Origin: Pseudomonas sp. RIT409
GTDB taxonomy: Bacteria; Pseudomonadota; Gammaproteobacteria; Pseudomonadales; Pseudomonadaceae
Direction of reading: 5' to 3'
Assembly (NCBI RefSeq): GCF_003052515.2
Contig: NZ_QARE02000013.1
Location: 112,841 to 176,840 of the forward strand
Length of the DNA: 64,000 nt
Below are positions 17,861 to 25,997 of the stretch, piece by piece; position 1 is the stretch's first letter, and each line of letters starts with the position of its first letter. The notes beneath the pieces were generated by a model. It did not search any database and was not told the DNA's origin. It saw only the letters and a list, made by a program, of their open reading frames with translations. The position numbers and the translations under genes are program-made.

Positions 17861-19765
17861 TTAAGCCGAAAGCTCGACCAACAACTTGTTCAAACGGCGC
17901 ACGTAAGCGGCCGGATCCTTCAAGCTGTCGCCCGCAGCCAGCGCCGCCTGATCGAACAGGATGTGCGACAGCTCGCCGAAGCGGTCTTCGCTCTGTTCGT
18001 TGTCCAGTTTGTCGATGAGCGGATGCGTCGGGTTGAATTCGAAGATGGGCTTGGAATCCGGAACCTTTTGCCCGCTGGCTTCCAGGATCTGACGCATCTG
18101 CAGGCCCAGATCCTGCTCACCAATGGCCAGAATCGCAGGCGAATCGGTCAGGCGATGGGAAACACGCACTTCGCTGACGGCGTCGCCTAGTGCAGTCTTC
18201 AGGCGCTCGATCAAACCCTCTTTGTCCTTGGCAATTTCTTCCTGGGCCTTCTTGTCCTCTTCCGAGTCCAGCTTGCCGAGATCCAGGTCACCGCGGGCCA
18301 CATCGACGAAGCCTTTGCCGTCAAAGTCGCTGAGGTAGCTCATCAACCATTCGTCGATACGATCGGTCAGCAGCAACACTTCGATGCCCTTCTTGCGGAA
18401 GACTTCCAGGTGCGGACTGTTCTTGACCTGCGCGTAGCTTTCACCGGTGAGGTAGTAGATCTTGTCCTGACCTTCCTTGGCGCGGCCGAGATAATCGGCC
18501 AGCGCAACGCTCTGTTCGCCGCTGTCGTCGGAGGTCGAGGCGAAGCGCAGCAGCCCGGCGATCTTTTCCTTGTTGGCGAAATCTTCGGCCGGACCTTCCT
18601 TCATGACTTGACCGAAGTTTTTCCAGAAGCCTTTGTAGTCCTCCGGCTGGTTCTTGGCCAGTTTCTCCAGCATGTCCAGCACACGCTTGGTCAGGGCCGA
18701 CTTCATCGAATCGATGATCGGGTCCTTTTGCAGGATCTCGCGGGAAACGTTCAACGACAGATCGTTGGAATCCACAACGCCTTTGATGAAACGCAGGTAC
18801 AACGGCAGGAACGACTCGGCCTGGTCCATGACGAACACACGCTGCACATAGAGCTTCAAGCCCCGTGGCGCTTCGCGCTGGTACAGGTCGAACGGCGCAC
18901 GCGCCGGTACATACAACAGCGAGTTGTACTCCAGCTTGCCCTCGACCTTGTTGTGGCTCCAGCTCAGCGGGTTTTCGAAGTCATGGGCGATGTGCTTGTA
19001 GAACTCCTGGTACTCCTCATCCTTCACTTCGGTACGAGGGCGGGTCCACAGGGCGCTTGCGCGGTTGACGGTTTCCCACTCTTGCGCGGGCTCAGGCTCG
19101 CCTTCAACGGCAACCTGCTCTTTGGGCAACTCGATCGGCAAAGCGATGTGGTCAGAATATTTCTTGATGATGTTACGCAGGCGATAGCCGTCGGCGAATT
19201 CGTCTTCACCGCTCTTCAGGTGCAACACGATGCGGGTGCCGCGCTCGGCCTTCTCGACCGTCGCCACCTCGAACTCACCCTCGCCCCGAGACGACCAGTG
19301 AACACCTTCGCTTGCGTCGGTGCCGGCGCGACGGCTGAAGACGTCGACCTTGTCGGCCACGATGAACGCTGAATAGAACCCCACACCGAACTGGCCGATC
19401 AGGTGCGAATCCTTTTTCTGATCGCCCGTGAGATTTTTCATGAAATCGGCGGTACCGGATTTCGCGATCGTACCCAGGTGCGTGATGACGTCATCGCGGT
19501 TCATGCCGATGCCGTTGTCTTCCAGAGTGACGGTCTTGGCAGCCTTGTCGAAGCTCACGCGGATCTTCAGCTCAGCGCCGCCTTCGAGCAACTCGGGCTT
19601 GGAGAGCGCCTCGAAGCGCAGCTTGTCCACCGCGTCAGAGGCGTTGGAAATCAGCTCGCGGAGGAAAATTTCCTTGTTCGAATACAGCGAATGGATCATG
19701 AGGTGCAGCAGCTGCTTCACCTCGGTCTGGAAGCCCAGGGTTTCCTTTTGAGTTTCCACACTCAT
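17861..19765 (-). CDS. htpG: Molecular chaperone HtpG (Hsp90)
   Basis: HtpG is the bacterial Hsp90, a dimeric ATP-driven chaperone. The 634-residue product has the GHKL nucleotide site in order: ELISNASDA (near residue 33), DNGIGM, GTIAKSGT and GQFGVGFYS. The middle domain and C-terminal dimerisation domain follow at full length. I used the ATG at 19765 (product MSVETQKETLG). An ATG two codons upstream (19771) lies closer to GGAG and cannot be excluded. A heat-shock-type promoter lies 86-113 bases upstream and a terminator follows the gene. Confidence 0.97.
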   Translation of the reverse strand: MSVETQKETLGFQTEVKQLLHLMIHSLYSNKEIFLRELISNASDAVDKLRFEALSKPELLEGGAELKIRVSFDKAAKTVTLEDNGIGMNRDDVITHLGTIAKSGTADFMKNLTGDQKKDSHLIGQFGVGFYSAFIVADKVDVFSRRAGTDASEGVHWSSRGEGEFEVATVEKAERGTRIVLHLKSGEDEFADGYRLRNIIKKYSDHIALPIELPKEQVAVEGEPEPAQEWETVNRASALWTRPRTEVKDEEYQEFYKHIAHDFENPLSWSHNKVEGKLEYNSLLYVPARAPFDLYQREAPRGLKLYVQRVFVMDQAESFLPLYLRFIKGVVDSNDLSLNVSREILQKDPIIDSMKSALTKRVLDMLEKLAKNQPEDYKGFWKNFGQVMKEGPAEDFANKEKIAGLLRFASTSDDSGEQSVALADYLGRAKEGQDKIYYLTGESYAQVKNSPHLEVFRKKGIEVLLLTDRIDEWLMSYLSDFDGKGFVDVARGDLDLGKLDSEEDKKAQEEIAKDKEGLIERLKTALGDAVSEVRVSHRLTDSPAILAIGEQDLGLQMRQILEASGQKVPDSKPIFEFNPTHPLIDKLDNEQSEDRFGELSHILFDQAALAAGDSLKDPAAYVRRLNKLLVELSA

Positions 19766-19850
19766 GGTCATCAAACTCCAATCAGTCCACACGAATAGGG
19801 GGCCGCCCCAAGAACCCGACAGCACAGGGCCGGACGGCGGGTTGTCATGA

Positions 19851-19878
19851 AGGTGGGGTCGAAACAGTGGATTTCAAG
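19851..19878 (-). promoter_or_regulatory. Sigma-32 (RpoH) promoter of htpG
   Basis: On the minus strand CTTGAAA is followed after 13 bases by CCCCACCT. This fits the RpoH consensus (CTTGAAA, 11-16 bases, CCCCATNT) with a single mismatch in the -10 part. Transcription would start about 75 bases before the htpG start codon. It supports heat-shock induction of htpG, which is established for the family. Confidence 0.85.
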
Positions 19879-19924
19879 GGGACCGAAGCGACGAGCGTCG
19901 AATCTTCGCGAGCAACTAGCGGCG

Positions 19925-19969
19925 TTAACGCAAACGTTTGGAACTGCAACAAGCGCAAAAACGTTTCAT
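19925..19969 (-). CDS. Mini-ORF: 14-residue Cys-rich peptide
   Basis: A 14-codon ORF encodes MKRFCACCSSKRLR. It has a perfect Shine-Dalgarno AGGAGG six bases before the ATG, better than that of htpG itself. The peptide is basic, with three Cys in CACC and Arg/Lys at both ends. It lies upstream of the htpG heat-shock promoter, so it would be made from a separate or longer transcript. It could be a translated leader that senses cysteine or tRNA supply, a metal-binding micropeptide, or chance. I do not recognise it from any named family. Confidence 0.4.
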   Translation of the reverse strand: MKRFCACCSSKRLR

Positions 19970-20096
19970 CAGATACCTCCTACAAGATGGCGTGTCGAGT
20001 CTGAAGAAATGCGCTGTTAATTCACACTAAAAATGGAACCAATTTAACGCGACCGCGTTCGAAGGCACGTTGATGATCAATAAGGAGAAACACCCC

Positions 20097-20351
20097 ATGC
20101 GTAAGACTTTAGCCATTGCCCTGATGCTCTCTGCCACCCTGGGCCTCGCTGCCTGTGACAAGAAATCCGAAGACAAACAACAGGATGCGAACAAGGCTGC
20201 CCAGCAATCCCAAGAGTCGATGCAAAAGGCTCAAGAAAAAGTGAACGACGCGGCCAAGGAAAGTCAGGAAGCTGCGCAAAAGAACGCTGAAGCCGCTCAA
20301 GAGCGCGCGAAAGAAGCGAACGAACAAGCGCCTGCGACAACTAAGCCGTAA
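20097..20351 (+). CDS. Small coiled-coil lipoprotein
   Basis: An 84-residue secreted protein beginning MRKTLAIALMLSATLG, with the lipobox LGLAAC giving a lipidated Cys at residue 19. The mature part is almost entirely Ala, Gln, Glu and Lys in heptad-like spacing, so a long helix or coiled coil is expected; it ends in a short Pro/Thr tail. It resembles small Lpp/OprI-like envelope lipoproteins in style, but the C-terminal Lys-Arg type end of Lpp is missing. AAGGAG precedes the ATG at 20097. It is monocistronic with its own terminator. The function is unknown. Confidence 0.8.
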   Translation: MRKTLAIALMLSATLGLAACDKKSEDKQQDANKAAQQSQESMQKAQEKVNDAAKESQEAAQKNAEAAQERAKEANEQAPATTKP

Positions 20352-20365
20352 GTTCCAAAGTTTCA

Positions 20366-20401
20366 AAAAAATAAAGCCCGACTCGTCGGGCTTTATTTTT
20401 T
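20366..20401. terminator. Bidirectional rho-independent terminator
   Basis: A perfect 16-bp stem whose core is GCCCGA, loop CTCG, TCGGGC is flanked by A-rich and T-rich arms on both sides. It serves the lipoprotein gene on the plus strand and brnQ, which ends at 20414 on the minus strand. Confidence 0.92.
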
Positions 20402-20413
20402 AGTGCATCACGC

Positions 20414-21727
20414 TCAAGCCAATGCCTCGCCACGCTTGCCAATGACGCGATCAATCACGAACGCAGCGAACAGCGTGATCAACGATGGCACCAGCCAGGC
20501 CAGCCCCTGGTCGCTCAGAGGCAGATGGGCCATCACGTCCGGCAAGTAGGCGTCGAGCCCTGCCCCCTTCACTGCATCCACCATTCCGAACACCAGTGAC
20601 ACGGCCATCACAGGCGCGACAATCCGGCCTTGAGCATGCCAGAACGCTTTGCAGAAGCTAAGCGCGACCAAGGCGATGCAAGGTGGATAGATGGCGGTCA
20701 GGACGGGAATCGAGAAATGGATCAGATTCGTCAGCCCCAAGTTAGAGACCAGCAGCGAGAAGCCAGCCAGAAGCACTACCAGCGTCTTATACGACAACGG
20801 CAACAAGCGGCTGAAATACTCTGCGCAGGCGCACGTCAAGCCAACCGCGGTGACCAGGCACGCCAGCGAAATCAGGACAGCCAGAAAGCCGCTGCCCATT
20901 GAGCCGAAGGTATGCTGCACGTAGGCATGCAGCACCGCCGCGCCATTGGTCGCGCCAGCCGCCACGGCATGGCTCCCCGAGCCAAGGCGGAACAGACTGA
21001 TGTAGACCAGCGCCAGGCCGACCCCGGCGATCAGCCCGGCGATGATGGCGTAGCGCGTGATCAACCGCGCAGAATCCACGCCCCTCGAGCGAATGGCGTT
21101 GACGATGACGATGCCGAACACTAACGCACCGAGCGTATCCATCGTCAGGTAACCGTTGATGAAACCCTGGGAAAACGGCGCGGCGACATAGGCCGGTTGC
21201 GCCGTGCCGACGTCGCCTGCGGGCAGCGCAAATGCGGCAATCCCGAGCACTGCCAGTGCGATGATCTTGAGCGGTGCCAGGAAGCGCCCCACGGTGTCGA
21301 GCAACCGGCCCGGATACAGCGAGATCCAGAACACCAGCAGGAAATAGACAAGGCTGTAGAGAAACAAGGCCAACGAGCTCTCGCCGGTCAGCGGTGCAAG
21401 GCCCACTTCGAACGAAACGGTCGCTGTGCGCGGCGTCGCGAACAAAGGCCCCACCGAGAGATAGCACACGGCAGCGAGCACCGTGCCCGCCACGTTACCG
21501 ATGGGGCTGCTGAGCGCGTCCATCGCGCCTCCCACCTTGGCCAACGCAATGACCGTGACGACCGGCAGGCCCACGGCAGTCACCAGAAAGCCCAGCGCCG
21601 CCATCCACACATGAGGACCGGCCTGAAGGCCGACGATAGGAGGGAAAATAATATTGCCAGCACCCACGAACAACGCGAACGTCATGAAGCCAAGCGCCAG
21701 GATGTCCTGACCTTTCAACACTTTCAT
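20414..21727 (-). CDS. brnQ: Branched-chain amino acid transport system II carrier protein (BrnQ/BraB)
   Basis: A 437-residue sodium-coupled carrier for leucine, isoleucine and valine with about 12 membrane helices. The family signature ALFVGAGNIIFPP is at about residues 18-30, and the C-terminus ends in a final helix before RVIGKRGEALA. The ATG at 21727 is used; a GTG four codons earlier is possible. The ribosome site is weak for either. It shares a bidirectional terminator with the lipoprotein gene and lies in the position of P. aeruginosa braB. Confidence 0.92.
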   Translation of the reverse strand: MKVLKGQDILALGFMTFALFVGAGNIIFPPIVGLQAGPHVWMAALGFLVTAVGLPVVTVIALAKVGGAMDALSSPIGNVAGTVLAAVCYLSVGPLFATPRTATVSFEVGLAPLTGESSLALFLYSLVYFLLVFWISLYPGRLLDTVGRFLAPLKIIALAVLGIAAFALPAGDVGTAQPAYVAAPFSQGFINGYLTMDTLGALVFGIVIVNAIRSRGVDSARLITRYAIIAGLIAGVGLALVYISLFRLGSGSHAVAAGATNGAAVLHAYVQHTFGSMGSGFLAVLISLACLVTAVGLTCACAEYFSRLLPLSYKTLVVLLAGFSLLVSNLGLTNLIHFSIPVLTAIYPPCIALVALSFCKAFWHAQGRIVAPVMAVSLVFGMVDAVKGAGLDAYLPDVMAHLPLSDQGLAWLVPSLITLFAAFVIDRVIGKRGEALA

Positions 21728-21967
21728 CGAAGAAACCACACTGCAGAATCGGAATTAAGAGGAGATTTCCCAATGGGTCGAGGGAAATGCTGCCCATCCT
21801 TTTAAGACAGGCCCTTAGGAGCGTGACCGCTCCTTTTGGGAGCTGGCCGAGCAAAACGGCGGCTAGCCTACCCTATTTGCCGCTCCAACACAGGGCAGAT
21901 CGACCAATGCATGCACATTCATGTCGCATTTCGGAAGTTTCCTACATATTTCGCAGATTCACTTGTC

Positions 21968-22053
21968 GGAGCGCGTTTGCTCGCGGCTATAACCGTTCCG
22001 TCGGCACCCTGCCGCCCGATGCACCGTAATTGCGGGCAAGCGCGCTCCTGCCA
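21968..22053. repeat. Diverged REP inverted pair
   Basis: GGAGCGCGTTTGCTCGCGGC (21968-21987) faces TTGCGGGCAAGCGCGCTCCT (about 22030-22049). These are REP-like cores of the same type as at 621-706, the left arm with more substitutions. Confidence 0.7.
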
Positions 22054-22077
22054 CACTCATTGCACAATGCCTGGAAA

Positions 22078-22107
22078 CACAAAGGCCACCCGAAGGTGGC
22101 CTTTGTG
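22078..22107 (-). terminator. Terminator of the suc operon
   Basis: A perfect stem, CACAAAGGCCACC and GGTGGCCTTTGTG with a CGAA loop, lies 27 bases past the sucD stop. It is symmetrical and has only a moderate T run. Confidence 0.8.
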
Positions 22108-22134
22108 GATCGAGCGATGATCGGTAAGCGATGC

Positions 22135-23019
22135 TTACTTCTTCATTTCCCAACCGGTCAGCTCAGCCAGGGCTTTGCCGATGTCTGCCAGCGAACGGAC
22201 AGTTTTTACGCCAGCGTCTTGCAGCGCAGCGAACTTCTCGTCTGCAGTGCCTTTACCACCGGAGATGATCGCACCGGCGTGGCCCATGCGCTTGCCCGGA
22301 GGCGCCGTCACACCTGCGATGTAGGAAACGACCGGCTTGGTCACGTTTGCCTTGATGTAGGCAGCCGCTTCTTCCTCGGCCGAACCACCAATCTCACCGA
22401 TCATGACGATCGCTTCGGTCTGCGGGTCGTTCTGGAACAGCTTCAGGATGTCGATGAAGTTCGAGCCCGGGATGGGGTCACCACCGATACCGACGCAGGT
22501 GGACTGACCGAAACCGGCGTCAGTGGTCTGCTTCACTGCTTCGTACGTCAGGGTGCCGGAACGCGAAACGATACCGACTTTTCCTGGCAAGTGGATGTGA
22601 CCTGGCATGATGCCGATCTTGCACTCGCCCGGGGTGATGACGCCAGGGCAGTTAGGCCCGATCAGGGTCACGCCCAACTCGTCGCATTTGACCTTCGCGT
22701 CCAGCATGTCCAGGGTAGGAATGCCTTCGGTGATGCAGACGATCAGCTTGATGCCCGCGAATGCCGCTTCCAGGATCGAGTCCTTGCAGAACGGAGCTGG
22801 AACGTAGATGACCGAAGCGTCGGCGCCGGTGGCCTTGACGGCTTCGGCGACGGTGTTGAACACCGGCAGGCCCAGGTGAGTGCTGCCGCCTTTGCCTGGG
22901 GTCACGCCGCCGACCATTTTGGTGCCGTAGGCAATGGCTTGTTCGGAGTGGAAAGTACCTTGCGAGCCGGTGAAGCCCTGGCAGATGACTTTGGTGTCTT
23001 TATTGATCAGGACGCTCAT
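22135..23019 (-). CDS. sucD: Succinyl-CoA synthetase alpha subunit
   Basis: SucD carries the CoA-binding site and the phosphorylated His of succinyl-CoA synthetase, which makes ATP or GTP from succinyl-CoA. The 294-residue product has the CoA motif TGSQGTFHSEQA near residue 18, GPNCPG near residue 120 and the phospho-His in MGHAGAIISGG near residue 247. Its ATG overlaps the sucC stop by one base (TAATG), which implies coupling. A terminator follows. Confidence 0.98.
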   Translation of the reverse strand: MSVLINKDTKVICQGFTGSQGTFHSEQAIAYGTKMVGGVTPGKGGSTHLGLPVFNTVAEAVKATGADASVIYVPAPFCKDSILEAAFAGIKLIVCITEGIPTLDMLDAKVKCDELGVTLIGPNCPGVITPGECKIGIMPGHIHLPGKVGIVSRSGTLTYEAVKQTTDAGFGQSTCVGIGGDPIPGSNFIDILKLFQNDPQTEAIVMIGEIGGSAEEEAAAYIKANVTKPVVSYIAGVTAPPGKRMGHAGAIISGGKGTADEKFAALQDAGVKTVRSLADIGKALAELTGWEMKK

Positions 23020-24185
23020 TATTTGCCCTCCGCAGCTTTGACGACTTGTTGAGCAGCGTCGGTCAGGCTGGTAGCTGCGATGATGTTCAAGCCGCTTTCT
23101 GCCAGTACTTTTGCGCCCAGCTCAGCGTTGTTGCCTTCAAGGCGAACAACAACCGGGATTTTCACGCCGACTTCTTTCACGGCGCCGATGATGCCTTCGG
23201 CAATCATGTCGCAACGAACGATGCCGCCGAAGATGTTGACCAGTACTGCAGCGACGTTGCTGTCGGACAGGATGATCTTGAACGCTTCGGTCACGCGCTC
23301 TTTGGTCGCGCCGCCGCCAACGTCCAGGAAGTTGGCTGGCTTGCCGCCGTGCAGGTTGACGATGTCCATGGTACCCATGGCCAGGCCGGCACCGTTGACC
23401 ATGCAGCCGATGTTGCCTTCCAGTGCCACATAGTTCAGTTCGAACTTGGCAGCGTGGGCTTCACGCGGATCGTCCTGCGACGGGTCGTGGAACGCCTTCA
23501 GCTTGGGCTGACGGTACATGGCGTTGGCGTCGATGTTGATCTTGGCGTCCAGGCAGTGCAGATCGCCGTCGGCCTTGATGACCAGCGGGTTCACTTCCAG
23601 CAGGGCCAGATCGTGGTCCTGGAACAGTTTGGCCAGACCGGTGAAGATCTTGGCAAACTGAGCAACTTGCTTGCCTTCCAGGCCCAGCTGGAATGCCAGA
23701 TCGCGGCCCTGGAATGGCTGAGCGCCGACCAGTGGGTCGATAGTGGCTTTGAGAATCTTCTCAGGTGTGTCGTGAGCGATTTTCTCGATGTCCACGCCAC
23801 CTTCGGTGGACGCCATGAACACGATACGACGGCTCGAACGATCGACTACAGCGCCCAGGTACAGCTCTTTGGCGATGTCAGTGCAGGATTCAACCAGGAT
23901 CTTGGTGACCGGTTGACCGTTGGCATCAGTCTGGTAAGTGACCAGACGCTTGCCCAGCCATTGGGCAGCGAACGCAGCTGCGTCTTCTTTGCTCTTGACC
24001 AGCTTGACGCCGCCGGCCTTGCCGCGACCGCCCGCGTGAACCTGGGCTTTGACGACCCACTCGGTCCCGCCGATCTTGTCGCACGCTTCTGCTGCTGCTT
24101 CCGGGGTGTCTACTGCGAAGCCTTTGGATACTGGCAGGCCGTATTCAGCAAACAGCTGCTTACCCTGATACTCGTGAAGATTCAT
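23019..24185 (-). CDS. sucC: Succinyl-CoA synthetase beta subunit
   Basis: SucC is the ATP-grasp nucleotide-binding and specificity subunit. The ATG at 24185 gives the standard 388 residues beginning MNLHEYQGKQLF; the upstream in-frame extension is not conserved. Visible features are KAQVHAGGRGKAGGVKL (near residue 46), EVNPLV and the GGIVRCDMIAEG segment near residue 320. The ribosome site is weak. A 203-base gap separates it from lpd, so sucCD may have an extra promoter or be processed from a long transcript. Confidence 0.98.
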   Translation of the reverse strand: MNLHEYQGKQLFAEYGLPVSKGFAVDTPEAAAEACDKIGGTEWVVKAQVHAGGRGKAGGVKLVKSKEDAAAFAAQWLGKRLVTYQTDANGQPVTKILVESCTDIAKELYLGAVVDRSSRRIVFMASTEGGVDIEKIAHDTPEKILKATIDPLVGAQPFQGRDLAFQLGLEGKQVAQFAKIFTGLAKLFQDHDLALLEVNPLVIKADGDLHCLDAKINIDANAMYRQPKLKAFHDPSQDDPREAHAAKFELNYVALEGNIGCMVNGAGLAMGTMDIVNLHGGKPANFLDVGGGATKERVTEAFKIILSDSNVAAVLVNIFGGIVRCDMIAEGIIGAVKEVGVKIPVVVRLEGNNAELGAKVLAESGLNIIAATSLTDAAQQVVKAAEGK

Positions 24186-24388
24186 GCTTTTTACCGTCTT
24201 CGTTAGGTACTGCGCTTCGGTGCTGCCCGTCCAGGCGTGCCGCACCACCTGTGACCGCTTCCCCTGGCAAGCGCCCTCTCTTCACCAAGGTGAGGAGACG
24301 AAGCCTGACAGGGGTTCGAGTCCGACGGACCTTCCGCGGCCAGGCTTGCGAACAAGACTGGCGACGGGCGGTCCGCCGTGGTTTTTTC

Positions 24389-25828
24389 TTAGCGTTTCTT
24401 CTTGTTCTGGATGTGGATGGCATGGCCATTCACAGCCAGCGCTGCTTCGTGCAGCGCTTCGGACAACGTCGGGTGCGAGAAGACCATCATGCCGATGTCT
24501 TCAGCGCTGGTACCGAATTCCATGCCGATAGCGCCCTGCTGAACCAGTTCCGCAGCGCCTGGGCCGATCACGTGAACGCCCAGTACACGGTCGGTCTTGG
24601 CGTCGGCGATGACCTTGACGAAACCGCCGGTGTCGTTGGCTGCCATTGCACGGCCGCTGGCCGCGAATGGGAATTGCCCGACGTTGACTTCCACGCCTTC
24701 GGCTTTCAAGGTCTGCTCGGTCTTGCCCACCCACGCGATTTCCGGGTGAGTGTAGATAACCGAAGGAATCAGGTCATAGTTCATCTGGGTCTTGTGACCC
24801 TTGATGCGCTCGACCACCATGATGCCCTCTTCCGACGCCTTGTGCGCCAGCATCAGACCACGAACCACGTCACCGATCGCATAGACGCCAGGCACGCTGG
24901 TTTCACATTGATCGTTGACGAAGATGAAGCCGCGCTCGTCGATGTCGACGCCGCTGTCGGCAGCCAGCAGGTCAGTCGTGACCGGACGACGGCCGACCGC
25001 GACGATCAGGCGGTCGAAGGTGATCTTCTGCTCGCCGTCCTTGTCGGTGTAGCTGACTTCGACTTCGTTGCCATTGACTTTCGAGCCGGTGACGCGAGCG
25101 CCAAGCTTGATGTCCAGGCCCTGCTTGGTGAAGGTCTTCTGTGCTTCCTTGGAAACCGCTTCGTCGGCGGCCGGCAGGAACTTCTCCAGCGCTTCCAGAA
25201 CGGTGACCTTGGAGCCCAGGCGGGACCAGACCGAGCCCAGCTCCAGACCGATGACTCCAGCGCCGATCACGCCCAGACGCTCAGGGACGGCCTGGAATTC
25301 CAGGGCGCCAGTGGAGTCGACGATCACATTCTGGTCGACCGGGGCCGGCGGGATGTCGATCGGACGCGAACCGGACGCCAGAATGATGTTGTCCGCTTCG
25401 ATGACTTCGGTGCTACCGTCAGGCTTGGTCAGCTCGACCTTCTTGCCGGCCAGCAGCTTGCCGTGCCCTTGCAGGGAGGTGACGCCGTTGGCCTTGAACA
25501 GGCTGGCAACGCCGCCGGTCAGGCCTTTGACGATCTGCGACTTGCGACCGACCATTGCCGGCACGTCCATCTTCACATCGCCGGAAACGGAGATGCCATG
25601 AACCCCGAACTGATTCTTGGCTTCGTAGAACTTCCAGGAACTGTCCAGCAACGCCTTGGACGGAATGCAACCTACGTTCAGGCAGGTACCGCCGAGGGCC
25701 AGCTTGCCCTCTTTATCCTGATACTTCTCGATGCAGGCAGTCGTGAAACCAAGTTGCGCAGCCTTGATAGCGGCAACATAACCGCCCGGGCCCGCGCCAA
25801 TCACTACCACGTCGAATTTCTGGGACAT
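24389..25828 (-). CDS. lpdG: Dihydrolipoyl dehydrogenase (E3) of the 2-oxoglutarate dehydrogenase complex
   Basis: E3 reoxidises the lipoyl arms of SucB with FAD and NAD+. The 479-residue protein has the FAD motif VVIGAGPGGY, the redox-active disulfide in GGTCLNVGCIPSKALL (near residue 46), the NAD motif GVIGAGVIGLELG (near residue 185), IGDVVRG and the catalytic His-Glu in SHPTLSEALHEA (near residue 450). It lies within the suc operon, which suggests it is the 2-oxoglutarate-specific lpdG rather than another E3. AAAGGAAC precedes the ATG. Confidence 0.96.
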   Translation of the reverse strand: MSQKFDVVVIGAGPGGYVAAIKAAQLGFTTACIEKYQDKEGKLALGGTCLNVGCIPSKALLDSSWKFYEAKNQFGVHGISVSGDVKMDVPAMVGRKSQIVKGLTGGVASLFKANGVTSLQGHGKLLAGKKVELTKPDGSTEVIEADNIILASGSRPIDIPPAPVDQNVIVDSTGALEFQAVPERLGVIGAGVIGLELGSVWSRLGSKVTVLEALEKFLPAADEAVSKEAQKTFTKQGLDIKLGARVTGSKVNGNEVEVSYTDKDGEQKITFDRLIVAVGRRPVTTDLLAADSGVDIDERGFIFVNDQCETSVPGVYAIGDVVRGLMLAHKASEEGIMVVERIKGHKTQMNYDLIPSVIYTHPEIAWVGKTEQTLKAEGVEVNVGQFPFAASGRAMAANDTGGFVKVIADAKTDRVLGVHVIGPGAAELVQQGAIGMEFGTSAEDIGMMVFSHPTLSEALHEAALAVNGHAIHIQNKKKR

Positions 25829-25842
25829 AACAAAGTTCCTTT

Positions 25843-25876
25843 AGCTACAAGCTTCAAGCTGCAAGCCGCGAGCTGA
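25843..25876. repeat. Short AAGCT-rich direct repeat between sucB and lpd
   Basis: The segment contains AGCTACAAGCTTCAAGCTGC and continues with further AAGC/GAGCT units, a run of imperfect 7-8 base repeats. Similar AAGCTNCAAGCT strings are scattered in Pseudomonas intergenic regions. It could fold back on itself because AAGCTT is self-complementary. Confidence 0.5.
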
Positions 25877-25997
25877 TCCGTATCAAACGTCAGACCCGAC
25901 TCACGGCCAGCATCATTGGATGCGACTTACGGGCCGCAGGCTCCACGCCGTGCGCTTCCCTCTTGAAGCGTTCGGCGTACAGCGTGCGGCTGCCTCA

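Larger units (their letters stand above)
21728..22134. other. Intergenic region between brnQ and sucD
   Basis: This 407-base gap should hold the brnQ promoter on the minus strand; no clear hexamer pair was found. It contains a small hairpin AGGAGCG, TGAC, CGCTCCT (21817-21833), a divergent REP pair (21968-22053) and the sucD terminator (22078-22107). I see no convincing gene; the open frames are short and lack ribosome sites. Confidence 0.6.

Noticed and set aside
24313..24323. GGTTCGAGTCC, a tRNA T-loop-like string between sucC and lpd
   Set aside because: The flanking bases do not form a T stem, and no acceptor, D or anticodon arms are visible.
24368..24385. GGCGGTCCGCC followed by GTGGTTTTTT, a terminator-like string after lpd on the plus strand
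   Set aside because: The stem would have almost no loop and no plus-strand gene lies upstream.
24251..25876. 541-codon plus-strand frame opposite lpd
   Set aside because: Antisense shadow of lpd without start signals.
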